A DNA stretch of 64,000 bases, taken from Euglena gracilis (taxonomy: Eukaryota > Euglenida > Euglenophyceae > Euglenales). The stretch covers positions 19,360,714-19,424,713 of the forward strand of contig CP154957.1 of assembly GCA_039621445.1 (NCBI GenBank). Direction: 5' to 3'. How positions within the stretch are numbered: the stretch's first letter is position 1; each line of letters starts with the position of its first letter. The notes under the pieces are model-generated. The model ran no database searches. It was not told where the DNA came from and saw only the letters and a list, made by a program, of their open reading frames with translations. Below, piece by piece: positions 23,813 through 36,300 of this stretch. A program made the translations under genes and the position numbers.

Positions 23813-23925
23813 CTGACCGGGGTTGCGCAGCAAATGTGGGAAAAAAAACCCAATACTCACCTCAGCACCATCACTTGCCAATTTGGCAAGAACAAACACC
23901 CTGAAAAATACATGAATTTTTTTTA

Positions 23926-23972
23926 TGTATATCAGTACATGAATTTTTTTTCATGTACTGATATTTGCTGTT
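23926..23972. repeat. Short hairpin
   Basis: ATATCAGTACATGAA, a run of T, then its reverse complement TTCATGTACTGATAT. An upstream partial copy of ACATGAATTTTTTTTATG makes it a direct plus inverted arrangement. It lies in the 300-bp intron between two TMD2 exons. Confidence 0.85.
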
Positions 23973-24112
23973 TTAAACTGATATTATTGAGGTTGAAAAG
24001 ATGACTCCTTTAAGAAGATGAGTAAACAGATGAGCCCTGGGAATGAAAGAAGGATGGAGGGGGGCAGGGTAGAGTGGGCCTGGCCCTGTTGTGGACAGCA
24101 GGGGCTCCTGGC

Positions 24113-24213
24113 CATACGCTCTGTGAAATGCATCGCGCTGTTCTTGTCCATGAGGCGGATAAACTGGAGCTCGAACTCTTCGCACCGCCCGTATGCCCGG
24201 ATGGAGGTCAGCC
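24113..24213 (-). CDS. ABCC exon: TMD2 GLTSIRAYG segment
   Basis: Reads GLTSIRAYGRCEEFELQFIR then LMDKNSAMHFTERM. This is the GLxTIRAF(G/D)xxxxF...D segment of ABCC TMD2. The acceptor is GCAG in phase 1, consistent with the previous GT donor. The 3' edge is ATG|GCCAGG, a possible GC donor. Confidence 0.92.
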
Positions 24214-24321
24214 CTGCAAACCGACAGCAAGCATGGAAACCCCCTCTTACTCATAACCCCCCAGGGTCATAAGATCCTGTTTGATGGTCAGCCCTGCAGG
24301 GGGTTTATAAATTGGGGGGGG

Positions 24322-25630
24322 GTCGCTGAGCTCTTATCCCTTTATGGGTAAGAGCGAAGCTTACCCCTGGGGAAAAGGAGGGGGGGGTCGATCCCCCCCC
24401 CCCCGGGGCCACCTCGGGAACTGGCGGATTATCACTGTGATCCTGGCCCCGTTCCCAGAGTCTTTTTTCCCAGTCGTGAGCGACTGGATTCCTGGTTTCT
24501 GAATCACCCTGGGTTGACCCCCAACTCCCCACCAGGCCTGAGTTATTTACGTGCGAAGGGGTCCAAACTGGGTGGGATTGGCCTGCCCTCCCCTGGATGC
24601 CAAAAATCGTTATTTTCAAAATATCTCGAAAATGATGCAAAATCAAAGGAAACATCCGGAGACCTAAATTGAAGCCCTTGTAATGCCCTATCTACAGGTA
24701 TTTTGATTTCAATCTTTCCAATTCCAATTTGGGACATTTTGTACACTTTTTCCACTGTCAGCCTCAGCCGTTTTCGGACAAAAAAGTCAAAAAAATCCAA
24801 AAAAAATTATTGGCCCAAAATCATGTTTTTTTTGGCCTCCCGGACCCGGAAAAGGTGTTTTCGAGCCGAAAACGAGCGTTTTTTTGACCCCCTGCCCTCG
24901 TTTTGGGCCCAAAACCAATGGACTTTGGGTCAATTTGGGGTCAAAAAAATCGAAAAAAAAATCGAAAATTTTGTTTTTGCCCAAAACCATGTTTTTTGGC
25001 CTCCCGGACCCGGAAAAGGTGCTTTTGAGCCGAAAATGAGCGTTTTTCGAGCCACCTGCCCCCCGTTTTGGGCCCGAATCCTAGGGACTTTGGGTCATTT
25101 TCGGGTCAAAAAAACCGAAAAATTCGAAAAAAATTTTGCCCAAAACGTTGTTTTTTGGCCTCCCCGACCCGGACAAACTGTTTTTGAGCCGAAAATGAGC
25201 GTTTTTGACCCGCCAACGCCCCGTTTTGGGCAGCCAACCCATTGACTTTGGGTCAAAAATGGTCAAAAAAATTGAAAAACATCGAAAATTTTCTTTTTGC
25301 CCAAAACGATGTTTTTTTGGCACCCTGGACCCGGACAAACTGTTTTTGAGCCAAAAATGAGCGTTTTTCGACCCGCCAGCGCCCCGTTTTTGGCCCGAAA
25401 CTCATGGAGTTTGGGTAAAAAAACGGGTCAAAAAAGTCAAAAATCCAACAAAATGGGTATGGGATGTATGGGGAGGTTAACGTTTCAGAAAATAACATTT
25501 CAGAAATTACTGCAAAATTTCTTAAAATTACCATAAATTGAAACCGTGTGTTTTACACGAAGTTTGCAATGCTAGTCTTTTCGGCCTTCCATTACGTGCA
25601 AATCCCATTAAGAACTCAGCACTATTCAAA
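24322..25630 (-). mobile_element. Composite repeat copy E, inverted
   Basis: Begins GTCGCTGAGCTCTTATCCC and ends near AGAACTCAGCACTATTCAAA. It has about four diverged 163-bp-type units (24795-25440), each recognisable by CTCCCGGACCCGGA and GCCGAAAATGAGCG. Complete except for scattered small changes. Confidence 0.88.
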
Positions 25631-26255
25631 TAGTAATAAATTGGTAATAAATTGAGGCTTGGTGCGTAACCAGAAGAGGTCCAAAAACTCCCACTGTCTT
25701 AGGTGGCGCTAATTGCCCACCCAATCTCGACATTTGTTGACGTTTTTTTTTTTGACTTTTGGACCCCCAAAAGTGGTCTGAAATATCTGATTTTGAGGTG
25801 TCACAAACAATTATGCCTACTTCCTAAAAATGGCCAAAAATCAAAGGGTTTCGGTCGAAAATCCAAAAATTTTCCAGCGCCTTCGGTGCCAGGTGACCAC
25901 TTTCGGCCAATCGTGGACGACCCCACCCGGGGGGAGGGGTCTGGAGCCAAAAAAACAGTCAATCACTCCAAAAAAAAATACCAGTCAAAAACCAATCAGT
26001 CGGTCAAAAACCAATCAAAAACCAGTCAGTCACCCTCCCCCAGGGTGTGGGATTGGACACATCTTAAGAGTGGTTTGCACCTGACACACGCCTTCCACCG
26101 CCATCCTACAGACAATGCCTACACCACCAGCCTGGGAGAAAATGTCCACCTCCTTATTGGCCCACTTCCCGCTCCCACATGTCAGCCACAAACCACCAAA
26201 CTTTTCCATTCCCAGACCGTTCTGCGCAGGTGTCCATCTGACGTACCCCCCCCCT

Positions 26256-26460
26256 AATAGAAGCACGGGGGCGTTTATAGCGGACCGCCGCCCCTGGCGG
26301 TGGGGGTGCGCTTCTATTTGGACCTACCTGCGCGATTTTTGTTGATTTCCTTTAGAAATCCCATCAAAATGGGGGGTGCGCTTGTAGCGGACTTTTGGCG
26401 GCGAGGGGTGCGCTTTTATTTGGACCCTGCGCTTGTAGCGGCTTGTGCTTCTATTGGGGG
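26256..26460 (+). repeat. TAGAAGC-type element, copy 2
   Basis: Starts CCTAATAGAAGCACGGG and ends with the complement of CCCCCAATAGAAGCAC. The interior has GTTTATAGCGGACCGCC and TGCGCTTCTATTTGGACC. The hAT-like element at 26461 is inserted at its last bases. Confidence 0.78.
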
Positions 26461-27263
26461 CAGGCTTTTGCTTAAGGACCCCCGGGGGGGGGGTACTGGC
26501 TAGCCAATCGGCTAGACACTGGAAAAAGTGGACTAGCTAGACCCCCCCTCCCCCCAGGGGGGGGTCCGGGGGTCCCCCGGACTGGAAAATTTTTTTAACA
26601 GGGTTTTGGCTGATTTTGTTTCCAAAAATTCCCAAAAATGGCCAAAAACGGGCATTTTTGGCCATTTTTGGGGGTCCCAAAAAAAATTTTCGGCGCTTTG
26701 CGCCAGTCACTGGAAAAAAAATTTCCACTAGCTAGCCCTGCTAGCAGACCCCCCCCGGGGGGTCTGCTAGAAAACCCACTAGCCAAATTTGGACTACCCC
26801 CCCCCCTAGTCGTATGACCGGGTTCCTGCAACCTGTGACCGGGGGGGGGGTGGTCATAACACCCCCATAACCTGCAACCTGTGACCGGGGGGTGGTCATA
26901 GATGAGGGGGCGGTCGTAGAAGTGTGTGAAAACTGTCCCAAAATGGCAGATTTACCCCCCCCAAAATGTCCCATTTTTCAAAAATCCGGCGCTTCGCGCC
27001 GGCAGGGGGGACCTTATTTTGGGGGGGTCCATTTCATGTATTTTTGCTCGGACCAGCCAGGGGGGGGACTTATTTTTGGGGGTTAAATTTTTCGCAACCT
27101 GCAACCTGTGACCGGGGGGGGGGGTGGTCATAACACCCCCATGACCTGCAACCTGTGACCGGGGGGTGGTCATAAATGAGGGGTGGTCGTACGACTAGGG
27201 GGGGGGTAGCTGCAGTCCAGCCCCCCCGGGGGGGGGTACTGCAATCCCTTAAGCAAAAGCCTG
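26461..27263. mobile_element. hAT-like element, 803 bp, perfect 8-bp TSD, carrying a nested repeat
   Basis: The ends CAGGCTTTTGCTTAAGG are perfect inverted repeats. ATTGGGGG flanks both sides (26453-26460 and 27264-27271). The interior includes mini-hairpins GGCGCTTTGCGCC (26692-26704) and GGCGCTTCGCGCC (26988-27000) and a nested element (about 26807-27200) bounded by CCTAGTCGTA and its complement, with four AACCTGTGACCGGGG repeats. Confidence 0.93.
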
Positions 27264-29008
27264 ATTGGGGGGGGTTATGTCACTCATTTGCCTGTGCCGT
27301 GTCTGCGACACCCCCATCCAGAGAGCACCAACCACAAAAAGATGAGCATCAACAACATCTTCGCTCATTCTTGGCAGCCGTGCATGAAATGTTTTTACGT
27401 GTCATGCAATGCACGCAGAGATCTGCCTGAAACTGTCTCACATAAAATTCCCAAAAAAATTCTGTCCTGTCTTGACACCGTCACCAGCGAAGATTTTTTC
27501 GGTGTGTTTCTCGGTGGCTGACAGGCGGGGAAAATGGGTCCAGTTTTGGAGAGCCCAGCAGGGTGCTTGCTGTTGACCAATTAAGGACACAATGCCCTCA
27601 AACCGCATGCCGCAAACCACTTCGGCTCCAAGCTTCTCAAAATGCTTGAACTGGACGCAACCAGAATGGTGTTGAACCACATACACTCCCCCTGTTCGGC
27701 AAAGCAGGCAACCGCGCCTCACCCCTCCCCAGCTTTCCTGGCAACATTGTTGTTGTTGCGTTGCTAAACAACAAATCATAACACAGGTGCACAGCCCAGG
27801 AGGAGGAGGGGAATGCAGGGTTTTCATAAACCAATCAGGATAGCCGGGGCAAGCACACACTACACAAAACACAGGTCTGTGCAGAACCAGCCCTCCTTCA
27901 GGCGGTTAGCTGCCTGGCCCATTTTTTTTCTTAATGGCATTCTCCATCCAGTCCCCTCTGTAAGGCCAGGATCTCTTCTCCACAAAAAAAATTTCGCACA
28001 ACCGCATAAAATATCTCTTCCGAAAATTGCAGGCTATTTGGCAGTGCTGTCTGTTTACCTCCCAAATCCCAGGCCCTCCAGACTCAGGCACGACATTCCC
28101 CCAAAACCCTACTGAAGAAATTGCGAAAAATTGTGCACGGAAACCCGCCGCCCAACCGTCAATATACTTAGACGGCCGGGAATGCACTTTTCTTTGGGAG
28201 TCACAAAATTCTGGCACTTTTGGTGGGAATGCGCATCCGCGCATTCCCGAAGCGGAGTGCGCAGGTGCGCATTCCGGACGTGTCGCGTGCGCTTTAAAAC
28301 CAGCCTCGAATCGCGTAATGGGAAGGCTCTAATATTTTGACGCGTTCCGATTGTTTTTTCCTTTTTGCACAGTGTGCTCTGTATCGCATTTGACTGCGAG
28401 GAAGATTGTGAGGTGACTGCCCACTGACGCCAGCTACCCACCCGCACCCCGCCGGGGCAGCAGAATTGCGGGATTGCCGAGATCAGAATTGGGGTGGTCT
28501 GGACCCACACAGGACACAGGGGGTGCTGTGTGGGGTCGGGACCACCTTGCGGTGGTGGGTCATCTGTTTCCAATTGGAAGGTTCTAATTGGTCCGGTGTG
28601 AGTGAGAGAGAGCAGGAGGGGAGAAGACCGGTGGGTGGACGTTCAGTGTTTGTACCTTATGGTAGAAGTGGGGTCTGAATGCGCAGACGTGCAATTGGAC
28701 TATTGGTTGAAGGATGCGCACCTGCGCATTGAGGAGGTCCGAACGAATCCCCCCGCCTTCTGGGCTGGCGAACGGGTAGCAGTGTGACGGTGGCGGTGGT
28801 GGTTGCCACCCCCCCGAGGTTTGACAGACCGCCTCCAGTCCCTGCCTGTGGATACGGGCCAAGTGAGCGTCGGAACGGGGTGTGTCACACGCTTACCTGA
28901 GACTGTAATATTTTGAATGTCTTCCGAATTCCAAATGGGTTTTGAACTGTGAGCCACCCACGCAGCACCTGAACAGAGATGACACACACATAACACTGGA
29001 TCCACTTA

Positions 29009-29263
29009 CCCCCCTCCCCTAGTCGTACGACCGGGTTCCTGCAACCTGTGACCGGGGGGGGGGGGTCGTAACACCCCCATAACCTGCAACCTGTGACCGG
29101 GGGGTGGTCGTAAATGCGGGGGCGGTCATAGGTGAAGTGGTGTTAAAATTTTCGTAACCTGCAACCTGTGACCGGAGGGGGGGTCATAACACCCCATGAC
29201 CTGCAACCTGTGACCGGGGGGTGGTCGTAAATGAGGGGTGGTCGTACGACTAGGGGGGGGGGT
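29009..29263. repeat. CCTAGTCGTACGACC element, copy 2
   Basis: The inverted ends CCCTAGTCGTACGACC, four copies of AACCTGTGACCGG and the TGGTCGTAAATG-type words match the nested element inside 26461-27263. Here it is inserted into the large GC-rich insertion. Confidence 0.85.
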
Positions 29264-29565
29264 ACCACGCGACGACACACCCGGCTTGACGAATCGTAAC
29301 GGAATATGAACGTTGTTTTTTTGCAGCTGAACAACACGGTCACAGACTCCAGTAATCTGAACACAACCGAGACACACTGATTCTGACTGTGATACCGTTA
29401 CACTTTGTACTACACAATGCAGGTGCGCATTGCGTAGCACAAAGGAAAATATCCTCTCGGTCGTATGTTACCAACAGATCGTATGCTGAATGCGCACATG
29501 CGCATTGGTCTTCCCCCATGTGGTGGTGTCTTTTGACGTGATTTGTACCCCTCCCTTTTGGTGAT

Positions 29566-32143
29566 GTGATTCTCTCTGGCTGCTGTCTCGGCGGATCCCG
29601 TCAGTCGGAGGTCCCTACACCCACCACAGCTCCCCCATGCCCCGCCAACCCCAGACCCTGTACCGTGCCCGACATGCCCACACCCCAGCCGCCCGCGCCT
29701 GCGCCACCGCCGGCAAGATCATCGGCCGGCTGGTGCGGGACACGTTCGTCGCCACGTACGCCAACTTCGTCGCGGCCGTGGATGACCCACCCACACCCGA
29801 ATACCCTTCCGCCGCTCCCCGGACAGCGACCACCTCCTGGCCGAGCTGATCTGCCGCCCCCACCGACAGCGTACGGAGATGCTGCTGCGCGACGCCTGGG
29901 CCTCATATCGGGCCCACCGCCAGCATGCCTGCCCCCGCGCCCCGCAGCCCCGTGTCGCCGTTCCTCCGCCCCAGCGGCGTCCACCCCGCCGCCCTGCTGC
30001 ACTCCGCCGCCAATCGCTGTGGCGCGACCTGGCCGGGAACCCCGCCGTCCTGTGGTTGGACATCTACTACAAGCGGCGGTACCGGAACACCCCGCGCCAG
30101 ATGGAGGCCCACCTGAACGTGGTGGTGGTGGTGGTGGTGCTGCCCCTGGTGGATCCCGTGCCCCCTTTCCCCGGCCACTACTCCCTGGAACAGCTGTGGC
30201 AGCGGCACCTGCTGGTCGGTACCGAGCTAGCGGAGCACGGCGGTGGCCGGCTGCGGGAGCGCATCCGGGCGGTGGCCGACTGGGACCTGACGGCGACGGA
30301 CTTCCGGGTGCCCCTGGACGTGAGCTGACCCCGGGTGGAGGCCCTCACCTGGCGCCCGTTCCTGATGGGCGACCACGCCGTGTCGGCCCACCGGGGGGGG
30401 GGGAATGAAGCTAGATAAAATTAGAACTGACAAAATTGGAAACCGAAAAAATTGGTGCCAAATCTGAAAACGGCCCGGAAGAAATTGGCAGGTTTTGTTT
30501 GCAAGATGACTGGAAAAGGGGTGATTTTGAAATTTTTGGGGCAGGATTTTTGGGGCCGGAAAAATTTGGCAGGATCTTTGTACGCCAATTTTTTCCCAAT
30601 CAATTTTTTCGGCCTCCAATCCCCCCCCCTGGTAGGTCAGCCTCCTGGAGGTGCTGCACTACCTGCGGGGCACGGTCACCGACCACCTCGCCACTCCGGT
30701 CCCGGTTCTCGTGGACGAGAAAATCTGGTACCGGGTGGCGAAGCTGCTCTACGGCCGGGAGCTGCAACGGTGGGACGTGTAAGCCGCCCTGACGCCCCTC
30801 CCCATGCTGTACACAGTGTGTCACCCCTACAAACAGGTGGTCCACACCGTGTACCGGCAGTTCCTTCCCCTCTTCCTCTACGTGCAGAGAGGCACCCTGG
30901 CGCGGGGCGGTACGGGTAGCTTCCACCGGCTCAACCTGCAGACCCTGGAGCGGTGGCTGGGGGCCCTCCTGCTGGTGCCACGAGCCACCCGATTGCGCAT
31001 CTGCGCATTCCGGGACCTTCTGGTGCGCCTTATGACCGTGGTGGAGCGCAAGGCGGCACAGCGGTCAACGGCTGTGGCGGAGCGACGGGCCCAGCTGGAG
31101 GCGGCCGAGGCTCACGTCCGGCAGCAGCTGGTGCGGGTGTGCGCCGGGGAGGCCCCCTAGTCCCGGTGCGGAGGAGGCGGAGGCGGCGCTGCAGCGGGCC
31201 GGGTCTGCTCTGCGGGACGCCAACCATGTCATCCGCATCCTGCGGGCAAACAATACCGTCCTGACGGCGCTGGCGGATCTCCTGGGGAGTCGGCGCCGGC
31301 GTGTCTGGCCCTGGGGGAGATGGTGCGCACCTGCCACTGGGAGCTGCGACAGGCGGGCACCGGTGGGCACGCCCTCGAGGTGCTGCATGCCAGCCTGGCC
31401 CTACTGTTGCGTCTGGAGGCCCCCGGCGAGCACGGAGTACATCCGGACCGTGGGCGTGGCCATGCTGTGCTTGACGCTTCAGCGAGCTGTGCGAGGCGGC
31501 GCTGTCCCGGCTCGGGCGGGAGAACGAGCGACACCCCCTGGCTGTGAGCATGGATCAGGTGGGGGACCTGTACTCCCTGCTGGAGACCGGTCGGCCCGGT
31601 GTCAAGGCGCTGCGAGGTGGCAACGTTGGGCAGCGGTGGGTGGACACAGTGCGCGGTCACGTGGAGGACCTTCTGGAACGGTGTGGTGCGGAGCAGCGGC
31701 TGCACGTGGGCCTGGACCGGCGGTGGCGAGGGAGTACGTGTCCGATGTGGTCCGCTACGGCCCGGCTAACGGAGCGGGAGTACTCCGTGGGCGAGCCCTG
31801 GCCCGCGGACTGGAGTCACCCCGCTAGCCTGCTGTCCGTGGATCTCACCCCGGAGGACGCCACCGCCACGATGCGGTACGCCGTCCTGGCCCTGGTGGGG
31901 GACAACCTGTCCAACGAGGACGTGCAGCGGGAGCTGGATGGCCTGTGCTCACGGCGGAGCGAGGAAGAGGTCGTCCAGTACCACCGGGTGTGGGACGGCG
32001 TGGCCAGACGCATCCGACCGGAGGCGAAGCCCACGGCTCAACCGAAGGCTAAGCCAAAGGCGAAGCCCCAGTCCCACCGGTGCTGCCAACCGTTCCGAAC
32101 TGGCGGGGCACATGAAGGAAGATTGTTTATCGGCCAATCCTGA
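29566..32143 (+). pseudogene. Decayed GC-rich ORF A of unknown family
   Basis: Plus-strand segments are in different frames. The first is RARHAHTPAARACATAGKII with RLVRDTFVATYANFVAAVDD. After a frame change come LRDAWASYRAHRQH, AVLWLDIYYKRRYRNTP and IRAVADWDLTATDFRVPLDV. An in-frame TGA at 30326 is followed by EALTWRPFLMGDHAVSAHR. A T-rich insert (30400-30640) separates this from LLEVLHYLRGTVTDHL, EKIWYRVAKLLYGRELQRWD and, past a TAA, AALTPLPMLYTVCHPYKQVV and YRQFLPLFLYVQRG. Later pieces are TEYIRTVGVAMLCLTLQRAV and a 199-codon frame (31544-32143) ending in a KPKAKPKAK tail. The frames are clearly one coding sequence broken by shifts and stops. It looks like the kind of protein carried by multicopy elements, but I cannot name it. 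Confidence 0.55.
30400..30640. repeat. Insert interrupting ORF A
   Basis: The words GCTAGATAAAATTAGAACTG and ACAAAATTGGAA also occur at 14745-14785 in the family II element. G/C tracts bound it. Removing it brings the two halves of ORF A together. Confidence 0.6.
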
Positions 32144-32559
32144 ATGAATGTGAATGACTGAAGTGTGAATGCGCGGGTGCGCATTCTGAGGCAAACAAAC
32201 TGTGCACTGAATGTGCATGTGCGCATTCAATGTCAATGCACTATACATTCTGTATTGGGTTGGTTTGGCCGGTACCAAATGAACACTGCTGCCACTGCAG
32301 GTCGTGGGTTATATCACTGGCTACTCGGTGTACAGTGCGTCGTGATGGTTCTGTTAACCGAACACCTTTTTACCTTCGACCAAGAGGTGATCAGAACAGA
32401 ATGCGCATGTGCGCTAACAGAATACACATGATAGTTATACGAAATCGTTCGGAATGTGCAGATGCGCATTCCGAACGATTCGCTCGTTGGGCGTTCACAG
32501 ACCCCCTGAATGACCCGCTGTGTTGTGTGACCATATCTCTTTTTTGCGAATTAACTTGG

Positions 32560-32952
32560 GAAGTGCCACGCCAGCACCCAGCTGCCGTCGCCGTCCCCCG
32601 CGGTGCACCCCCCGTTCGGCGGTCCGTGTTTGAGGAGCCTGAGGCCCCCGGTCCCCCCCGCAGCAGGCGGCGGGCCAGCCCGTCTCAGCGGGTCCGCGGT
32701 GGTGTGTCCCCGGCGTGGCCCACCCCAACGGCGTCCCACCTGGCGGGCCGCATCCCCGATCCCGTGCCCCCCGCCACGGGCCCCGACGTGTACCTCCCGG
32801 CCAACCCGGACGAGGACGTGGCCTGCCCGGTTGGGTGCCAGCCGGGGCACCCCACCACCCGGGACATCGAGGGCCTTAACTCATCCAACATGCTGGAACG
32901 ATTGGGAGGACGGGGGGGGGGTGCCCCCCAGTGTCCGGAACATCGGGGCTGA
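32560..32952 (+). pseudogene. GC-rich ORF B, unknown
   Basis: An open frame reads EEPEAPGPPRSRRRASPSQR then ACPVGCQPGHPTTRDIEGLN and SSNMLERLGG. It is proline- and arginine-rich at first, then more ordered. It may be the N-terminal piece of the ORF that continues at 33.4 kb. No family recognised. Confidence 0.35.
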
Positions 32953-33369
32953 GCCCCCAGGTCCTGGGGAGGCAGGTTCCGGGCATCGGGGCAGGAATTT
33001 TTCAGCCGAAAGATATCCCCGTACATTCCGCGATTCTGCGCGACTCGCATTGCACACGTCACGGGGTGTAATTTTGTTCAGTAATTTTCGCCAAAAATAA
33101 AACCTCAGAGCTTTTCAAAGTTGTGCATCTGAAATATTTCCACTTCCCCTGACCTGTTCCAGAAATCGGCACCGCCGGAGGCGCCGCCGTTGTCGAAATC
33201 GCCTTTTCTGGCCCTTTCAGAGGCATGACTGGAAAAATGAAACTTGTTTTGGAGGGTTTTTTTCCTTGGGAGGGCAGTGGGATGTACCAAATCAAATAAA
33301 TGCACTAGGGCCATAGGGGTTCCCGACCTGTATTCAGGGGTTCATGTTCCATTTCTTGATTACAGGGCA

Positions 33370-36300
33370 CCGGCACCCCCATGTCCCGACCCCCATCCCC
33401 ATCACCCTCAGTCCCTGGAGGCCCCCGGAAGAGGAGGAAGCAGAGGCGGAGAGGAGGAGGGGAGGAAGAGGAAGAAGAAGAAGAAGAAGAAGAAGCTGGT
33501 GGAGGCCATCGCCACCTGGGCCGGCGGGCGGCCTGACGAGTGCGGGTGGCCTCCCCTGTTGCCAGGGGAGCAGAAGATCGAGCCCACCAAGGTGCGCTAC
33601 GTGCAGCGGGTGTACGAGGGGATGAAGATGAACGCGCCGACGACCATCCAGAGGGTGGTCCTCTGGGCCGCGGACACCATCGGTGTGCTTGCACACGTCC
33701 ACATTGTTTTGGATGTGAGTTGCTTTGTATGGTGAATGTATGGATGGACATGCATTGAGTTGTAGAATGCGCACCTGCACAAAGATGCGCTGGCTTTGGC
33801 ATCCCTGAATTGAAGTTTCCTTTCCCCTCCTGATTGCCCCGCACCTCTCGTCACAGACCGGGAGTACATCGTCGTCGGGGGGCAGAACCTGACGGCGGCG
33901 CTGAAGAAGATGGCGGAGGACTTCCTGAAGGAGCAGCGGGAGGTGCCAGAGGCGGGAGGTGCCAGAACCTGACGGCCACCAAGTTGTACGGCCCCCTCCA
34001 GCGCTGGGTGGAGCAGCTTGGGCAGCAGGCCATCGAGGCGCTGCGGAAGCTGGAGGTGACGAAGAAGGGCCTGATGGTGTCGGCGCTGCGGTCACTGAGG
34101 ATGCTGATGACGCCGGAGGCGCGGGCGGCGGTGGTGCCAGCGATGCTGGGGGAGAGGCCGGAGCTGCAGGACTTTGAGAAGGCGATGAGCGACGCCTGCC
34201 TGGAGATGTGGATCAACTTCCGCTGGATGGAAGCCAATTGGTGCATCCACCCGGACGTTGGTGTGTGTGTCACCCACCCTCGTTTGCATTCGTCCCAATG
34301 AATGTGATGCTCTGTGATGACATGGGATGCTCTGTGTGGGTGTGCTCCATATTGTGGTTCGATTGCGTACCTGCGCATTCTTTCCACCCATAGTTTACCA
34401 CTCCCCTGCCCACCCCCTCGCTCACAAATTGGACGGCGCGGCGGAGGTTCAAGGAAGCGGTTGCGCTGAGGCACCTGGTGGTGCGGCTTGGGCGGTGGGA
34501 GTGGAAGGAGGAGGCGACAAGCCCCCCCTTCACGGCGCTGGCCACGGCGGAGGTGTGGACCAGCGTAAAGTTCGAGGCGCTGCGGGAGAGCCTGGCCGCC
34601 CCGCACCCGACACCAAAGGTGGTGGTGACGGAGGACCCGGCGCACCTGGCGTGCGTGGACTACACGAGGGAGGTCCAGGGGCAGGAGAAGACCCTGGCGA
34701 GGGTCTCCAGGGGCAGGAGAAGACCCTGGCGAGGGTCTACTGCTACGCGGGGGCGTCGGCGGCGGGGGTGCCACAGCAGGCGGAACAGGCGAAGGTGCGG
34801 CTGGCGGTGGTGCAGGCGGAGAGGGGGGGTCCATTGCCCCCCAGGTGTACGTCGTGGCGGACAACGTCCTGGTGGCGGTCTTCGGCCCGCCCGCCCTGGC
34901 GCTGGCTGTGGCCAGGTGGTGGAGTTCGGGGTGCAGCGCCACCGGCCAATGAAATTCTCCCTCCACATCCTCCTGCACGACAACGAGCTGGACAGGCTCA
35001 AGGGTTGTGTCTGGGAGGCCCCCACTGAATCTCTAAATCACTGGCTCTCGAAAACTTTGTCCGTCTGGATGCATAATTCGCCTGGGTGGTGCATGGATAG
35101 ATCCCACCACATGAATGCGCACCTGCGCAATCATCCCTTCACTGGGGTGATTGCGCTGGTGCGCATTCTTATTTGCGTTTGTAAGCTGCTGCATTCCATA
35201 TCCCTCTTGGCATTCCATACACTGTTCGAATGCGCACCTGCACAATACGCCCTTGCCACCCACCTCAGGTCCCTCCCGTCATCCTCTGGGACCGCGAGTC
35301 GAACGGCCCCCAACACGCTGCACTGGGCTGTCGTGGACTACCTGTGGCACCGCGCTGTCCGTCGACCAATGGAGGTGGACAGCTTCCTCCTCCTGCAGCT
35401 CCCCTCGGCGGTGTGGGTGGGGCACCTCCTCAACTGGACGCCCGACCCCCCGCACATGGTGGCGGTCCTAACGGGGAAGGAGAGGGTGCAGCCGGTGGAG
35501 TACACCGAGCACATCCAGCACGCGAGGCCTGCCTGGTGGACAACACGGGGCTGTGGAAACAGCTGCAGGACGCCGCGGAGAAGTCCGAGCCGCTGTGGAC
35601 GGTGGTGGAGTCAGAGGTGCTGAAGCAGACGCTGGAGGTGAAAGCCACAGAGGCCCAGGCCCGGAAGGAGGCCATCCAGCGATGCGATGAGAAGAAGGAG
35701 TGGGCGGCCAAGCGCGCCGCACAGCGTGGTAAGGGCAAGGCGAAGGCCAAGGCCTGCCCGAGGCCCAGCACCTCCCAGGGGGTGCCCGAGTCCCTCCTCC
35801 GCGAGGCCCGGAAGTTCGAGCGGCAATACCAGAGGAAGGAAGCCAGGGAGCAAGGTCGGTCCCCACCCCACTTCACCCCAGAGGAGGAGGAGGATGAAGA
35901 GGAGGAGGAGGATGAGGAAGAGGAGGGCCAGGTGGCCAGCGGACAATTGTCGCCACTGTCGTCCCACCCCAGTTACGAAGAGGGGGAGGAGGCGGAGGCA
36001 GAGGCAGAGCCCTAAATCCCCGAGGGGCAGGCACCCTCTGCACAGGTGGTGGAGGGCGAGGGTGGCGAAGAGGCCGAGGAGGGGCAGCAAGGGGCCGCCC
36101 AGGCTGCGGCTGAGCCAGAGACCGTGGTGGAGTCGGAGGAAGAAGAAGGGGGAAGGGGAGGGAAGAGCGGCGAAGGCAGCCCGTGGTGCTGGTGCCCCCA
36201 GTGGAGGAGGTGGGACCCCCCCCCCCCCCCCCCCCCCCCCCCCCGTCCCCAAGAAGCCCAGCGGTCCCCCTCCCCTCGGCAGGATCGCGGCCGGGCCGGC

